Positions 36,316-43,397 of a stretch of DNA of 63,176 bases are shown one piece after another. A model generated the notes under the pieces. The model was given only the letters and a program-made list of their open reading frames with translations, did no database searches and had not been told where the DNA came from. The stretch is from NCBI GenBank assembly GCA_037143175.1, contig JBAWZF010000014.1, positions 1-63,176 of the forward strand, read 5' to 3'. Each line of letters begins with the position of its first letter. Within the stretch, counting starts at the first letter, position 1. The DNA is from a bacterium (lineage in GTDB: Bacteria > Verrucomicrobiota > Kiritimatiellia > CAIKKV01 > CAITUY01). Both the position numbers and the translations under genes were made by a program.

Positions 36316-36764
36316 GACTCTGTTCCTTCAGCCTCTCCTGCAGTCTTGCCGACCCCGGATGCCTCAATATCACGATGAACCTTATCCAGAACGCCATTCA
36401 CAAAACGCCCGGAGCCAACATCACCCATATTTTTAGCAATGGCCACAGCCTCATTAATAGAGACCGCATGCGGGATATCCTTGCGGAACATCATTTCATA
36501 GACAGCCAGTCGTATCACATTGCGATCGACAGTCGCCATGCGGGGCAACTCCCAATTCTGGGCACACTTGGCAATCGTCGCATCGACAGCAAACCGATTT
36601 TCCATCACACCACGCACCAACTCTTCGACAAACAGCTGGGTCTTGGTCGTCACTTTACGTTCCAGCCAATAGGAAGCCAGGGTGGTATTCAATTCACCCG
36701 GATTGAAATCCAACTGAAACAGGATCTGCACCGCTGATTCGCGGGCATCTCTTCGAGACCCCAT
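36312..36764 (-). CDS. nusB: transcription antitermination factor NusB
   Basis: NusB joins NusE to bind boxA RNA in rRNA antitermination. The product of 150 residues starts MGSRRDARESAVQILFQLDF and contains FVEELVRGVMENRFAVDATI, MATVDRNVIRLAVYEMMF and SINEAVAIAKNMGDVGSGRF, with a C-terminal GVLDKVHRDIE. The start is one base after the ribH stop and gives the conserved family N-terminus; the open frame continues far upstream into ribH and is not used. The pairing ribH-nusB is common in bacteria. Confidence 0.94.
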   Translation of the reverse strand: MGSRRDARESAVQILFQLDFNPGELNTTLASYWLERKVTTKTQLFVEELVRGVMENRFAVDATIAKCAQNWELPRMATVDRNVIRLAVYEMMFRKDIPHAVSINEAVAIAKNMGDVGSGRFVNGVLDKVHRDIEASGVGKTAGEAEGTES

Positions 36765-36765
36765 A

Positions 36766-37245
36766 TTAAACTCCCATCTGCTTACACAAGTTCGCCATCT
36801 CAATGGCGGCCAACGCCCCGCTCCACCCCTTGTTGCCAGCCTTGGTACCACACCGTTCGATGGCCTGTTCAAGGTTATCAGCACAAACGACGGCATTGAT
36901 GACCGGTACCTGTTTATCCAGCGCAATGCCTGACAAAGCCCGCGACACCTGGGAATTAATGAGATCCGCATGCGGAGTCGCCCCTTGAATCACCACGCCA
37001 AGCGCCACAATGGCATTCGTTCCACCTTTGGTCGCCAGTTGCTGCACCACAAAAGGGAGTTCGTTGGCACCCGGCACCCAAGCGACGGTGATATCTTTTT
37101 CATTTACGCCATGCCGTACAAAACAATCGATGGCGCCCCCCACCAATTCTTTGGTAAATAAATCGTTAAACCGGCTGACCACAATACTGAATTTCAGACC
37201 CTGTCCAATCAGGTTGCCAGATACTTCTTTCACAGTTGTACTCAT
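36766..37245 (-). CDS. ribH: 6,7-dimethyl-8-ribityllumazine synthase
   Basis: RibH condenses the pyrimidine product with dihydroxybutanone phosphate and often assembles as an icosahedral shell. The 159-residue protein has KFSIVVSRFNDLFTKELVGG, WVPGANELPFVVQQLATKGG, ALGVVIQGATPHADLINSQV (with catalytic His) and VINAVVCADNLEQAIERCGT. The start MSTTVKEV has a ggaggg ribosome binding site; a frame extension of six codons is possible. It lies 63 bases after ribBA. Confidence 0.95.
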   Translation of the reverse strand: MSTTVKEVSGNLIGQGLKFSIVVSRFNDLFTKELVGGAIDCFVRHGVNEKDITVAWVPGANELPFVVQQLATKGGTNAIVALGVVIQGATPHADLINSQVSRALSGIALDKQVPVINAVVCADNLEQAIERCGTKAGNKGWSGALAAIEMANLCKQMGV

Positions 37246-37308
37246 TATCTTCTCCCTCCCCATTCACTCGTTTTCACTCTTAATGTTTAACATTTTACAT
37301 TTAACTTC

Positions 37309-38520
37309 TTACAGCCAATGCCCCATCTTCTTCTTCTTTGTCGCCAGATACCGCTGACTATGTATGTTTGAAGGCAGAATAAGCGGAACCCGCTCCGTAA
37401 TGGTCAAACCATATGCTTTAAGCCCAACCACTTTACAGGGGTTGTTGGTTATCAACCGGATCTTGGTCAATCCCAGATCTGCCAGTATTTGGGCGCCAAC
37501 GCCATAGTCCCTCAAATCGGCCTTGAACCCAAGCTTTTCATTGGCTTCGACGGTATCGAACCCCTTCTCTTGCAGTTCATAGGCGTGCAGCTTATTTGCC
37601 AGCCCAATCCCCCGCCCCTCCTGGCGCATATAGAGAACAACGCCGACTTTTTCATGAGCCACCATGTCCATAGCCTTGGAAAGTTGATCACCGCAATCGC
37701 ACCGCATCGAACCAAATACATCCCCAGTCAAACATTCGCTGTGCACTCGCACAAGGGGGGCCTTCGCCTTCCGGGGATCGCCCATAACCAAAGCCAGGTG
37801 ATGCTCATTGCCGATCAACGAGCGATAGAGTTTCAGTTTGAAAATCCCATGCCGAGTGGGCATATCCACCGTTCGCTCAAGCTCAATCAGACGCTCCTCG
37901 CGACGACGATACTCAATCAGACTCGCCACCGTGGCAATTTTCAGTCCATGTTTTTTTGCAAATTTAGTCAATTCAGGCAAGCGTGCCATCTCGCCGTTAT
38001 CCTTCATGATCTCACAGATCACGCCGGCAGGCGCCAAGCCTGCTAACCGGGCAAGATCCACGGCCGTTTCGGTATGGCCTGCACGACATAACACACCGCC
38101 TTCTTTGGCTTGAAGCGGGAACACATGCCCCGGACTGATCAAATCGCGTCGCTGCGAGCCTGGCGCGATCAAGGTTTTGATGGTCTTAGCCCGATCATGC
38201 GCACTGATTCCAGTCGTAACCCCTTCATGGGCATCTACCGATTCCATAAATGCCGTACCAAAATGATCTCCTCCGCCACGGTTCACCATACTGCGGATGT
38301 TCAGTTTTTCGAGCCGCTCCTTAGTCATGGCAACGCAAATCAGGCCGCGCCCGTAGCGTGCCATGAAATTAATGGCGCTGTCCGTGACTTTGTCAGCGGC
38401 CATGATGAGATCTCCCTCGTTCTCGCGGTTCTCATCATCTGTGACCACCACCATTTTCCCACGGCGGATATCAGCAATCACTGCCTCGATGGGGTCAAAT
38501 ATCTTGTTTTCTTTACTCAT
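37309..38520 (-). CDS. ribBA: bifunctional DHBP synthase / GTP cyclohydrolase II
   Basis: RibBA begins both branches of riboflavin synthesis. The N-terminal DHBP synthase has VVTDDENRENEGDLIMAADK, the metal site HTETAVDLARLAGLAPAGVI and CEIMKDNGEMARLPELTKFA. The C-terminal cyclohydrolase II (from about residue 206) has the zinc cysteines in SECLTGDVFGSMRCDCGDQL and MRQEGRGIGLANKLHAYELQ. The length of 403 residues is normal. It is the first gene after the FMN riboswitch and its terminator, so flavin level should control it and the genes downstream. Confidence 0.97.
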   Translation of the reverse strand: MSKENKIFDPIEAVIADIRRGKMVVVTDDENRENEGDLIMAADKVTDSAINFMARYGRGLICVAMTKERLEKLNIRSMVNRGGGDHFGTAFMESVDAHEGVTTGISAHDRAKTIKTLIAPGSQRRDLISPGHVFPLQAKEGGVLCRAGHTETAVDLARLAGLAPAGVICEIMKDNGEMARLPELTKFAKKHGLKIATVASLIEYRRREERLIELERTVDMPTRHGIFKLKLYRSLIGNEHHLALVMGDPRKAKAPLVRVHSECLTGDVFGSMRCDCGDQLSKAMDMVAHEKVGVVLYMRQEGRGIGLANKLHAYELQEKGFDTVEANEKLGFKADLRDYGVGAQILADLGLTKIRLITNNPCKVVGLKAYGLTITERVPLILPSNIHSQRYLATKKKKMGHWL

Positions 38521-38575
38521 GTCCGTGCTCCAATGGATCTACTCAGACTATACCGGAAGACCATAACTAAATCAC

Positions 38576-38607
38576 AAAAAAACCCGAAGACCATAAAGGC
38601 CTCCGGG
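38576..38607 (-). terminator. riboswitch-controlled intrinsic terminator before ribBA
   Basis: On the reverse strand cccggaggcc pairs with ggtcttcggg across a five-base loop (tttat), ten base pairs including G-U pairs, followed at once by seven T. It lies between the FMN aptamer and ribBA. The 3' arm contains GTCTTC, the same six bases as the 5' strand of aptamer P1, so the P1 3' strand could pair with either. Confidence 0.85.
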
Positions 38608-38638
38608 ACAATAAAACGGCACAATACATGCCGGTTCT

Positions 38639-38791
38639 GTCTTCTCCCATCCAGACTGAGAGGCGTCATTACGCCACCATCACTGTCGGCCACGGCATTT
38701 CACCGTGTCTGTCCTGCTTTCACAAGACTCGCGGGCTTTAACCGCCGGTTGGGAATCTTCACCTTGCGATGACACACCCTGTCCCGAAGAC
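38639..38791 (-). promoter_or_regulatory. FMN riboswitch aptamer
   Basis: The reverse strand shows the FMN (RFN) element. P1 is gtcttc (38791-38786) with gaagac (38644-38639). The core has ATTCCCAACCGGCGGT and AAAGCCCGCGAG, then CACGGTGAAATGCCGTGG, CCGACAG, and a 3' end CAGTCTGGATGGGAG. These match the consensus for P2-P6. The P2 loop carries about 15 extra bases (GGGTG-tgtcatcgcaa-GGTGAAGATTCCC) compared with the usual GGGUGAAAUUCCC. FMN binding should favour the terminator downstream and shut off the rib operon. Confidence 0.93.
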
Positions 38792-38879
38792 AACCACATT
38801 ACTCAAATCACAAGCAACATTTCTCCGTTGCGGGGAGTAACTTAGTACAAGATCAGGGCGATTTCAATCGCTTTCTCCC

Positions 38880-39470
38880 TTACTTCGCGTGCTTCGCCAG
38901 GTAACTCGCCACACCTGCGGCAGTAGGCTTCATCGCCTCTTCGCCATCTTTCCAATTAGCCGGACACACATCGCCATGCTCTTCATGGAATTTCAGGGCG
39001 TCCAGGGTTCGAATGGCCTCCTCGACATTTCGACCGATCGGAAGGTCGTTCACCAATTGATGACGCACGATCCCCTTCTGGTCAATGAGGAACAACCCGC
39101 GCAGGGCCACTGCATCATTCAGCAACACATCATAGTCACGGGCAATTTTCTTATCCAGATCCGCGACTAACGGGAAGGCAATTTCGCCAATCCCTCCCTT
39201 TTCAACAGGAGTCTGGCGCCAGGCAAAGTGGGAGAACTGGGAATCCACAGAAACTCCCAATACAACCGCACCCTTCTTTTCAAATGTCTTTACCGCCTTG
39301 TTAAACGCCAATATCTCCGAAGGACATACAAACGTGAAGTCCAGGGGATAGAAAAATAACACCACGTACTTCCCTCGGTAGGAAGACAAGGTAAGTTCTT
39401 TAATCTGGTTATCGGGCATCACCGCTTGTGCGGTAAAATCAGGGGCTGCTTTTGTAACTAATACGGACAT
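38880..39470 (-). CDS. 2-Cys peroxiredoxin (AhpC/Prx1 type)
   Basis: This enzyme reduces hydrogen peroxide and organic peroxides. The 196-residue protein has the peroxidatic cysteine in YPLDFTFVCPSEILAFNKAV and the resolving cysteine in HGDVCPANWKDGEEAM, so it is a typical dimeric 2-Cys form. It also has FPLVADLDKKIARDYDVL. The start MSVLVTKAAPDF has an aaaggag ribosome binding site; the frame continues 21 codons upstream. Directly upstream are an operator palindrome and the frameshifted Rrf2 gene, which suggests control by an Fe-S or redox-sensing Rrf2 protein. No ahpF or thioredoxin gene is in the window. Confidence 0.93.
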   Translation of the reverse strand: MSVLVTKAAPDFTAQAVMPDNQIKELTLSSYRGKYVVLFFYPLDFTFVCPSEILAFNKAVKTFEKKGAVVLGVSVDSQFSHFAWRQTPVEKGGIGEIAFPLVADLDKKIARDYDVLLNDAVALRGLFLIDQKGIVRHQLVNDLPIGRNVEEAIRTLDALKFHEEHGDVCPANWKDGEEAMKPTAAGVASYLAKHAK

Positions 39471-39549
39471 ATTATTTCTCCTTTTATTCTCTGTTTTTAT
39501 CTCCCACAAACCTTGAACTTTAAACTTCTTCATTAATACTGCCGGAATA

Positions 39550-39570
39550 ATGACACTACGACGGTATCAT
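39550..39570. promoter_or_regulatory. candidate Rrf2 operator upstream of peroxiredoxin
   Basis: The 21-base site reads ATGACAC-tacgacg-GTATCAT on the plus strand, an inverted repeat in which six of seven arm positions match. A nearly identical site lies before the Rrf2 gene at 40009-40029. Placement between the Rrf2 gene and the peroxiredoxin start supports a role as its operator. Confidence 0.65.
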
Positions 39571-39592
39571 TATCAAGACTTATTTTTGATTT

Positions 39593-39995
39593 CTAAACAA
39601 GATCAGATATATGAATCGCCTTTAACCTCTTGTCCACATCCGCCTGAATGCCAGCAAATTCCCGCTGCATCAAACATAGGGACGATCGGTTGCAGGATTT
39701 AGGATCTGATGTACAAAGGCTCAGCTCCACACCTCTTGGTCCCATCACCCCCATGATGTCGTGCAAGGACATGGATTGAGGCGTCTTAGCGAGGGCGACC
39801 CCGCCCCCCTTCCCTCTCCGGCTCTCAATCAATCCCCCCCACAACAAGTCGCTTGACCAATTTTCTCAAAAAACGGTAGGGAATATCCATCTCCGCCGCT
39901 ATCTCCGCCGAGGAAGCTGATAAAATTCCTTTTTTGTGCCGCTCGGCTAGCGCCAAAACAAGCCGCATCGAATAATCTGTTTCTCGCGTAATCAT
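39593..39995 (-). pseudogene. Rrf2-family transcriptional regulator, frameshifted at a G7 tract
   Basis: The N-terminal part from the ATG at 39995 (aaggag ribosome binding site) reads MITRETDYSMRLVLALAERH, KKGILSASSAEIAAEMDIPY and RFLRKLVKRLVV, a complete winged helix. At a run of seven G (39834-39840 on the minus strand) the frame breaks and a stop follows. Removing one G continues the family sequence: GGLIESRRGKGGGVALAKTP, then MSLHDIMGVMGPRGVELSLC and the cysteine set CTSDPKSCNRSSLC near residue 95. These three cysteines match Fe-S ligands of IscR/NsrR-type members. The intact form would be 133 residues. The break may be a real mutation, a phase switch or a sequencing error. Confidence 0.88.
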
Positions 39996-40008
39996 AACGC
40001 TCCTTATA

Positions 40009-40029
40009 TTGACACCGCGACAGTATCAT
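40009..40029. promoter_or_regulatory. candidate Rrf2 operator upstream of its own gene
   Basis: The site reads TTGACAC-cgcgaca-GTATCAT on the plus strand, 14 bases before the Rrf2 start. It matches the site at 39550-39570 at 17 of 21 positions, with the arms almost unchanged. Position near the promoter suggests autoregulation. Confidence 0.65.
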
Positions 40030-40121
40030 TAAAGCAGCCATCAATTCAAGCAGGAAAAGACAAAGTCAAAACTCCAGGATTCTAAACCATTCTGAATCCG
40101 GAATTTGGAACTCTCGTCTAT

Positions 40122-40718
40122 TTACGCTTTCTCGATCAGGGCGGAAATATCGGCGAATACATGCGGAGCATGCTCATTGAGCGCCTTCAACATCGCCAGG
40201 CAGACATCACGGATTTCCCATTGTGCGCGACGATGGCACCGCACATTAAACACATGACGCCATTCGCGAAAATTAGCGGTAACCACCAGCTCGGTAGTGC
40301 AGGCATTCGGGAGCACAAAGCGGGCATCCTCACTTTTGAGGCCCTTCTCTTTCCATTTCGCATACATGTCCCGGAGGACCGCCATATCCCGATCAAATTC
40401 AGGTTTATCGTCCCCGCTCACAGCAGGAGGCACAACCCACCCGAAAGTCGATTCTGACACATATCTCTGACTTTTCTGCGAGACCGACATTAACCGGTGC
40501 CGTACCAGTTGGTGGGTCATAGCGCGGGAGACCTCGCTTATCCGGAATGTGGCACAGGCATGTTCAAAAGGAGATTCATGCCCCATGGCAATTAACTTGG
40601 GAAGCAGTTCCCCTATTTTTTCAGGGACCATTTTATCCCCGCTCTGATAGCAGGTTCGAGCGGCAATTTCGATGATGCGCTCCGCGTCCGGTGTAATAGC
40701 AAGCAGTTCAACTTTCAT
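40122..40718 (-). CDS. thyX: FAD-dependent thymidylate synthase
   Basis: ThyX makes dTMP from dUMP using methylenetetrahydrofolate and reduced FAD. The product of 198 residues has the signature RHRLMSVSQKSQRYVSESTF (RHRxxSxxxxSxR), HESPFEHACATFRI and the C-terminal NFREWRHVFNVRCHRRAQWE. The start is placed at MKVELLAITPDAE, the family N-terminus; the open frame extends 11 codons. It lies alone, upstream of the Rrf2 locus on the same strand. It uses flavin, so it depends on the rib operon nearby. Confidence 0.95.
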   Translation of the reverse strand: MKVELLAITPDAERIIEIAARTCYQSGDKMVPEKIGELLPKLIAMGHESPFEHACATFRISEVSRAMTHQLVRHRLMSVSQKSQRYVSESTFGWVVPPAVSGDDKPEFDRDMAVLRDMYAKWKEKGLKSEDARFVLPNACTTELVVTANFREWRHVFNVRCHRRAQWEIRDVCLAMLKALNEHAPHVFADISALIEKA

Positions 40719-40781
40719 AGGTGCCACTATAATTCTTAATGGCCATCCCATTCAAGCGCATCTTATTCCTCCACACAACTC

Positions 40782-40810
40782 TTGACATCGTGCGCCATAT
40801 TCGGAGAATC
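40782..40810 (+). promoter_or_regulatory. possible sigma-70 promoter of the DUF1015 gene
   Basis: TTGACA (40782-40787) is a perfect -35 box. Seventeen bases later AGAATC (40805-40810) is a weak -10 box. The site lies about 70 bases before the DUF1015 start in the divergent region with thyX. Confidence 0.35.
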
Positions 40811-40881
40811 ATCCCTCTGTGACCTGCGGTGCCACGAAAAGAAGACTGGGGTGCCCATTATTAATATTCAGGAGATAAATC

Positions 40882-42114
40882 ATGCAAATCAGACCGTTTA
40901 AATCATGGTGCGCCCGTCCCGACCTGGCTACAAAAGTAGCCGCCGTCCCCTATGATGTTGTCAACACCGCAGAAGCCGCCGCTTTGGCCGCCGGGAATCC
41001 TTATAGTTTTCTGCACGTCTCCCGTGCAGAAATTGACATGGAGCCGGGTATCGACCCCTATAGCGACCAAGTCTACGCTCATGGCCGCGACACCTTAAAT
41101 CGCTTCCAGAAAGAGAGTGTTCTGATTCAGGAGTCAATTCCCCAGCTTTTCCTTTACCGGCAAACCATGGGTAAACACGTCCAACGCGGGATCGTCGCCT
41201 GCTGCTCCACAGCAGAATATGAGCAGAAAACCATTAAAATTCACGAAAAAACGCGGCAGGATAAAGAGGACGATCGGACCCGCCACATCAAAACACTCAA
41301 TGCCCAGACCGGACCGGTGTTTCTCCTCTATCGCGATGACCCCACGTTGAACGCCCTTGCGGCGGAAACTGAAAACACCGCACCCCTGTTTGATTTCGTT
41401 GCGCAAGATGGCGTAGCCCATGCCGGCTGGAAATTTGCCAACCCTGAAAAAGTAACCGCAGCTTTCAACCGTGTTGCCGTGGCTTATATTGCCGACGGTC
41501 ATCATCGGGCTGCTTCAGCTGTACGAGTCGCCAAAGAACGACGGGCGGCCCATCCGCAACAGACCGGGGAAGAATCCTATAACTGGTTCCTTGGCGTACT
41601 CTTTCCCTCAAGCCAAATGCAAATTCTGGCCTATAATCGACTCGTCAAGGACTTGAACGGACTCACTCCTGCCACTTTCCTTGAAACGGTTAAAAGCTGT
41701 TTTAACGTCAAAGTTGCCGCCACTCCCGTCCCCGCGGCGCCAGGCACCGTATGCATGCTTTTGGGCGGCATCTGGTACGAGCTCACGTGGATCCTGCCCT
41801 CCAACACACCCCTTGAGAGCCGACTGGATGTTTCCGTACTTCAGGAGCGCCTATTGGCGCCGGTACTGGGAATTGATGATCCCCGCACGAGCAAACGCAT
41901 TGAATTTGTCGGTGGTATACGTGGAACGAGCGAATTGGAGAAGCGAATCGCTGCGGGCGAACACTCCGTTGCGTTCTCCATGCACCCCACCACTGTCGAA
42001 CAATTGATGGATATCGCCGATGTCGGTGGCATCATGCCACCCAAAAGCACCTGGTTTGAACCCAAGCTCAGGGATGGCCTGTTTACCCACGTACTGGGGC
42101 ATTGCACAAAGTAA
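40882..42114 (+). CDS. DUF1015 family protein
   Basis: The 410-residue protein matches the DUF1015 family of proteins of unknown function: QIRPFKSWCARPDLATKVAA at the start, VPYDVVNTAEAAALAAGNPY, NPYSFLHVSRAEID and the conserved YIADGHHRAASAVRVAKERR in the middle. The family is common in anaerobic bacteria and archaea and is often near serine or glycerate metabolism, but no such gene is nearby here. A strong aggag ribosome binding site precedes the ATG. The protein is cytosolic. A single-domain response regulator follows after about 60 bases. Confidence 0.9.
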   Translation: MQIRPFKSWCARPDLATKVAAVPYDVVNTAEAAALAAGNPYSFLHVSRAEIDMEPGIDPYSDQVYAHGRDTLNRFQKESVLIQESIPQLFLYRQTMGKHVQRGIVACCSTAEYEQKTIKIHEKTRQDKEDDRTRHIKTLNAQTGPVFLLYRDDPTLNALAAETENTAPLFDFVAQDGVAHAGWKFANPEKVTAAFNRVAVAYIADGHHRAASAVRVAKERRAAHPQQTGEESYNWFLGVLFPSSQMQILAYNRLVKDLNGLTPATFLETVKSCFNVKVAATPVPAAPGTVCMLLGGIWYELTWILPSNTPLESRLDVSVLQERLLAPVLGIDDPRTSKRIEFVGGIRGTSELEKRIAAGEHSVAFSMHPTTVEQLMDIADVGGIMPPKSTWFEPKLRDGLFTHVLGHCTK

Positions 42115-42177
42115 CGTTATTTATCAGCTTCAAGCAAAGTTTCGACAAAACAGTTAATCACTGGTAAAGTGTCGCGA

Positions 42178-42564
42178 ATGAAACAAAAGATACTAGTCAT
42201 GGACGACGACCCTTCTATTTGCAAGATTTGCACCTTGCTCTTGAATCGTATCGGTTATGATGTAGACACCGCATCCAGTGGAGAAGAAGCGATCACGCTT
42301 TTCTCAAAGGCACTCCAGGCCAAATCGCCCTATCTTGCCGTAATTCTGGATCTCACCGTTCAGACGGGAATGGGTGGTCTGGATGTGGTCAAAAAGCTTA
42401 TCACGCTGGATCCTTCCGTATACGCCATCATGGCCAGCGGGGCATCGGTTGACAACATGATGTCCTCGTATAAATCCCGCGGTTTCAAGGCGGTTCTTCC
42501 TAAACCATTCCGCCTCCAAGACATCACTGATTGCATGAAAAACATCCCCTTATCAGAAAACTGA
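42178..42564 (+). CDS. single-domain response regulator (REC only)
   Basis: The 128-residue product consists only of a receiver domain. It has the acidic triad start KILVMDDDPSICKICTLLLN, the phospho-acceptor aspartate in LAVILDLTVQTGMGGLD, the Thr/Ser switch region YAIMASGASVDN and the lysine in KAVLPKPFRLQDI. There is no output domain, so it must act by binding another protein or as a phosphate shuttle. Start set at the ATG; a GTG nine bases earlier is also in frame. No partner kinase is adjacent, but many are in the island from 48477. Confidence 0.88.
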   Translation: MKQKILVMDDDPSICKICTLLLNRIGYDVDTASSGEEAITLFSKALQAKSPYLAVILDLTVQTGMGGLDVVKKLITLDPSVYAIMASGASVDNMMSSYKSRGFKAVLPKPFRLQDITDCMKNIPLSEN

Positions 42565-42589
42565 TCCGGCTATTGAAAAGAACTTTATT

Positions 42590-43393
42590 ATGGGTAAACC
42601 CTCCTCCGACAATTGTATTCGCCTGAATGCCTCATGGCCCGAAATCGAAATTCTCCGGGAAGATGACAGTCTTCTGGCAATTAACAAACCTGCTGGCCTG
42701 CTCATAGCTGCAGACCGGCTCGATAAGACCCGTGAAAATCTACTAAGCCTGATCCATGCCGGGATTCACCTTCAGCGCCCCTGGGCCAAGAGCCGTAAAT
42801 TGAGTTATCTGGCCCACGTTCACCGTTTAGATCAGGGCACCAGCGGCATTGCTCTTTTCGCCCGGGATAAGGTTGCTCTTACAAATCTCGCCCGGCAATT
42901 TCACCAACAGAAACCTAAACACACTTACGTGGCACTCATTCAAGGTAATCTGACTGAGCCAGAGCAGGAGATTTCCCTGCCGCTAGCGCAAAGTCTGGTG
43001 GATCCGGGAATTACCGTAGTCGATCATCACCGCGGGAAACCCTGCGTCACCCGCGTCACCCAACTTGAATCATTCCGCGGCTATTCCCTCGTGAAGGCCG
43101 AAACCACGACGGAAATTCCCCATCAAATCCGGGTTCATCTTCGTGAGGTCGGCTGCCCTTTGGTGGCTGATCATGACTACGGAACAGGGTTCCCCCTCTT
43201 GTTATCGGAATTGAAAAAACACTACCGCATGAAACGAGAGGGTGAGCATCCCTTGATGGCACGTCCCGCCATGCATGCCGAGCGAATCGAGTTGCACCAT
43301 CCTCTGACCGGTGATCCCTTAATCATTGAGGCCGCCTGGCCCAAAGATATGACGATATCGGTTAAATACCTGCGCAAATTTGCGTCACATTAA
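42590..43393 (+). CDS. RluA-family pseudouridine synthase
   Basis: The 267-residue protein has the catalytic motif HVHRLDQGTSGIALFARDKV with its essential aspartate near residue 81, preceded by LAINKPAGLLIAAD, and IPHQIRVHLREVGCPLVADH near residue 180. There is no S4 domain, so it resembles RluA/RluE-type or TruC-type enzymes. It isomerises uridine to pseudouridine in rRNA or tRNA at a site that cannot be named. Its stop lies just before the stop of the convergent NifA-like gene. Confidence 0.9.
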   Translation: MGKPSSDNCIRLNASWPEIEILREDDSLLAINKPAGLLIAADRLDKTRENLLSLIHAGIHLQRPWAKSRKLSYLAHVHRLDQGTSGIALFARDKVALTNLARQFHQQKPKHTYVALIQGNLTEPEQEISLPLAQSLVDPGITVVDHHRGKPCVTRVTQLESFRGYSLVKAETTTEIPHQIRVHLREVGCPLVADHDYGTGFPLLLSELKKHYRMKREGEHPLMARPAMHAERIELHHPLTGDPLIIEAAWPKDMTISVKYLRKFASH

Positions 43394-43397
43394 GCAT

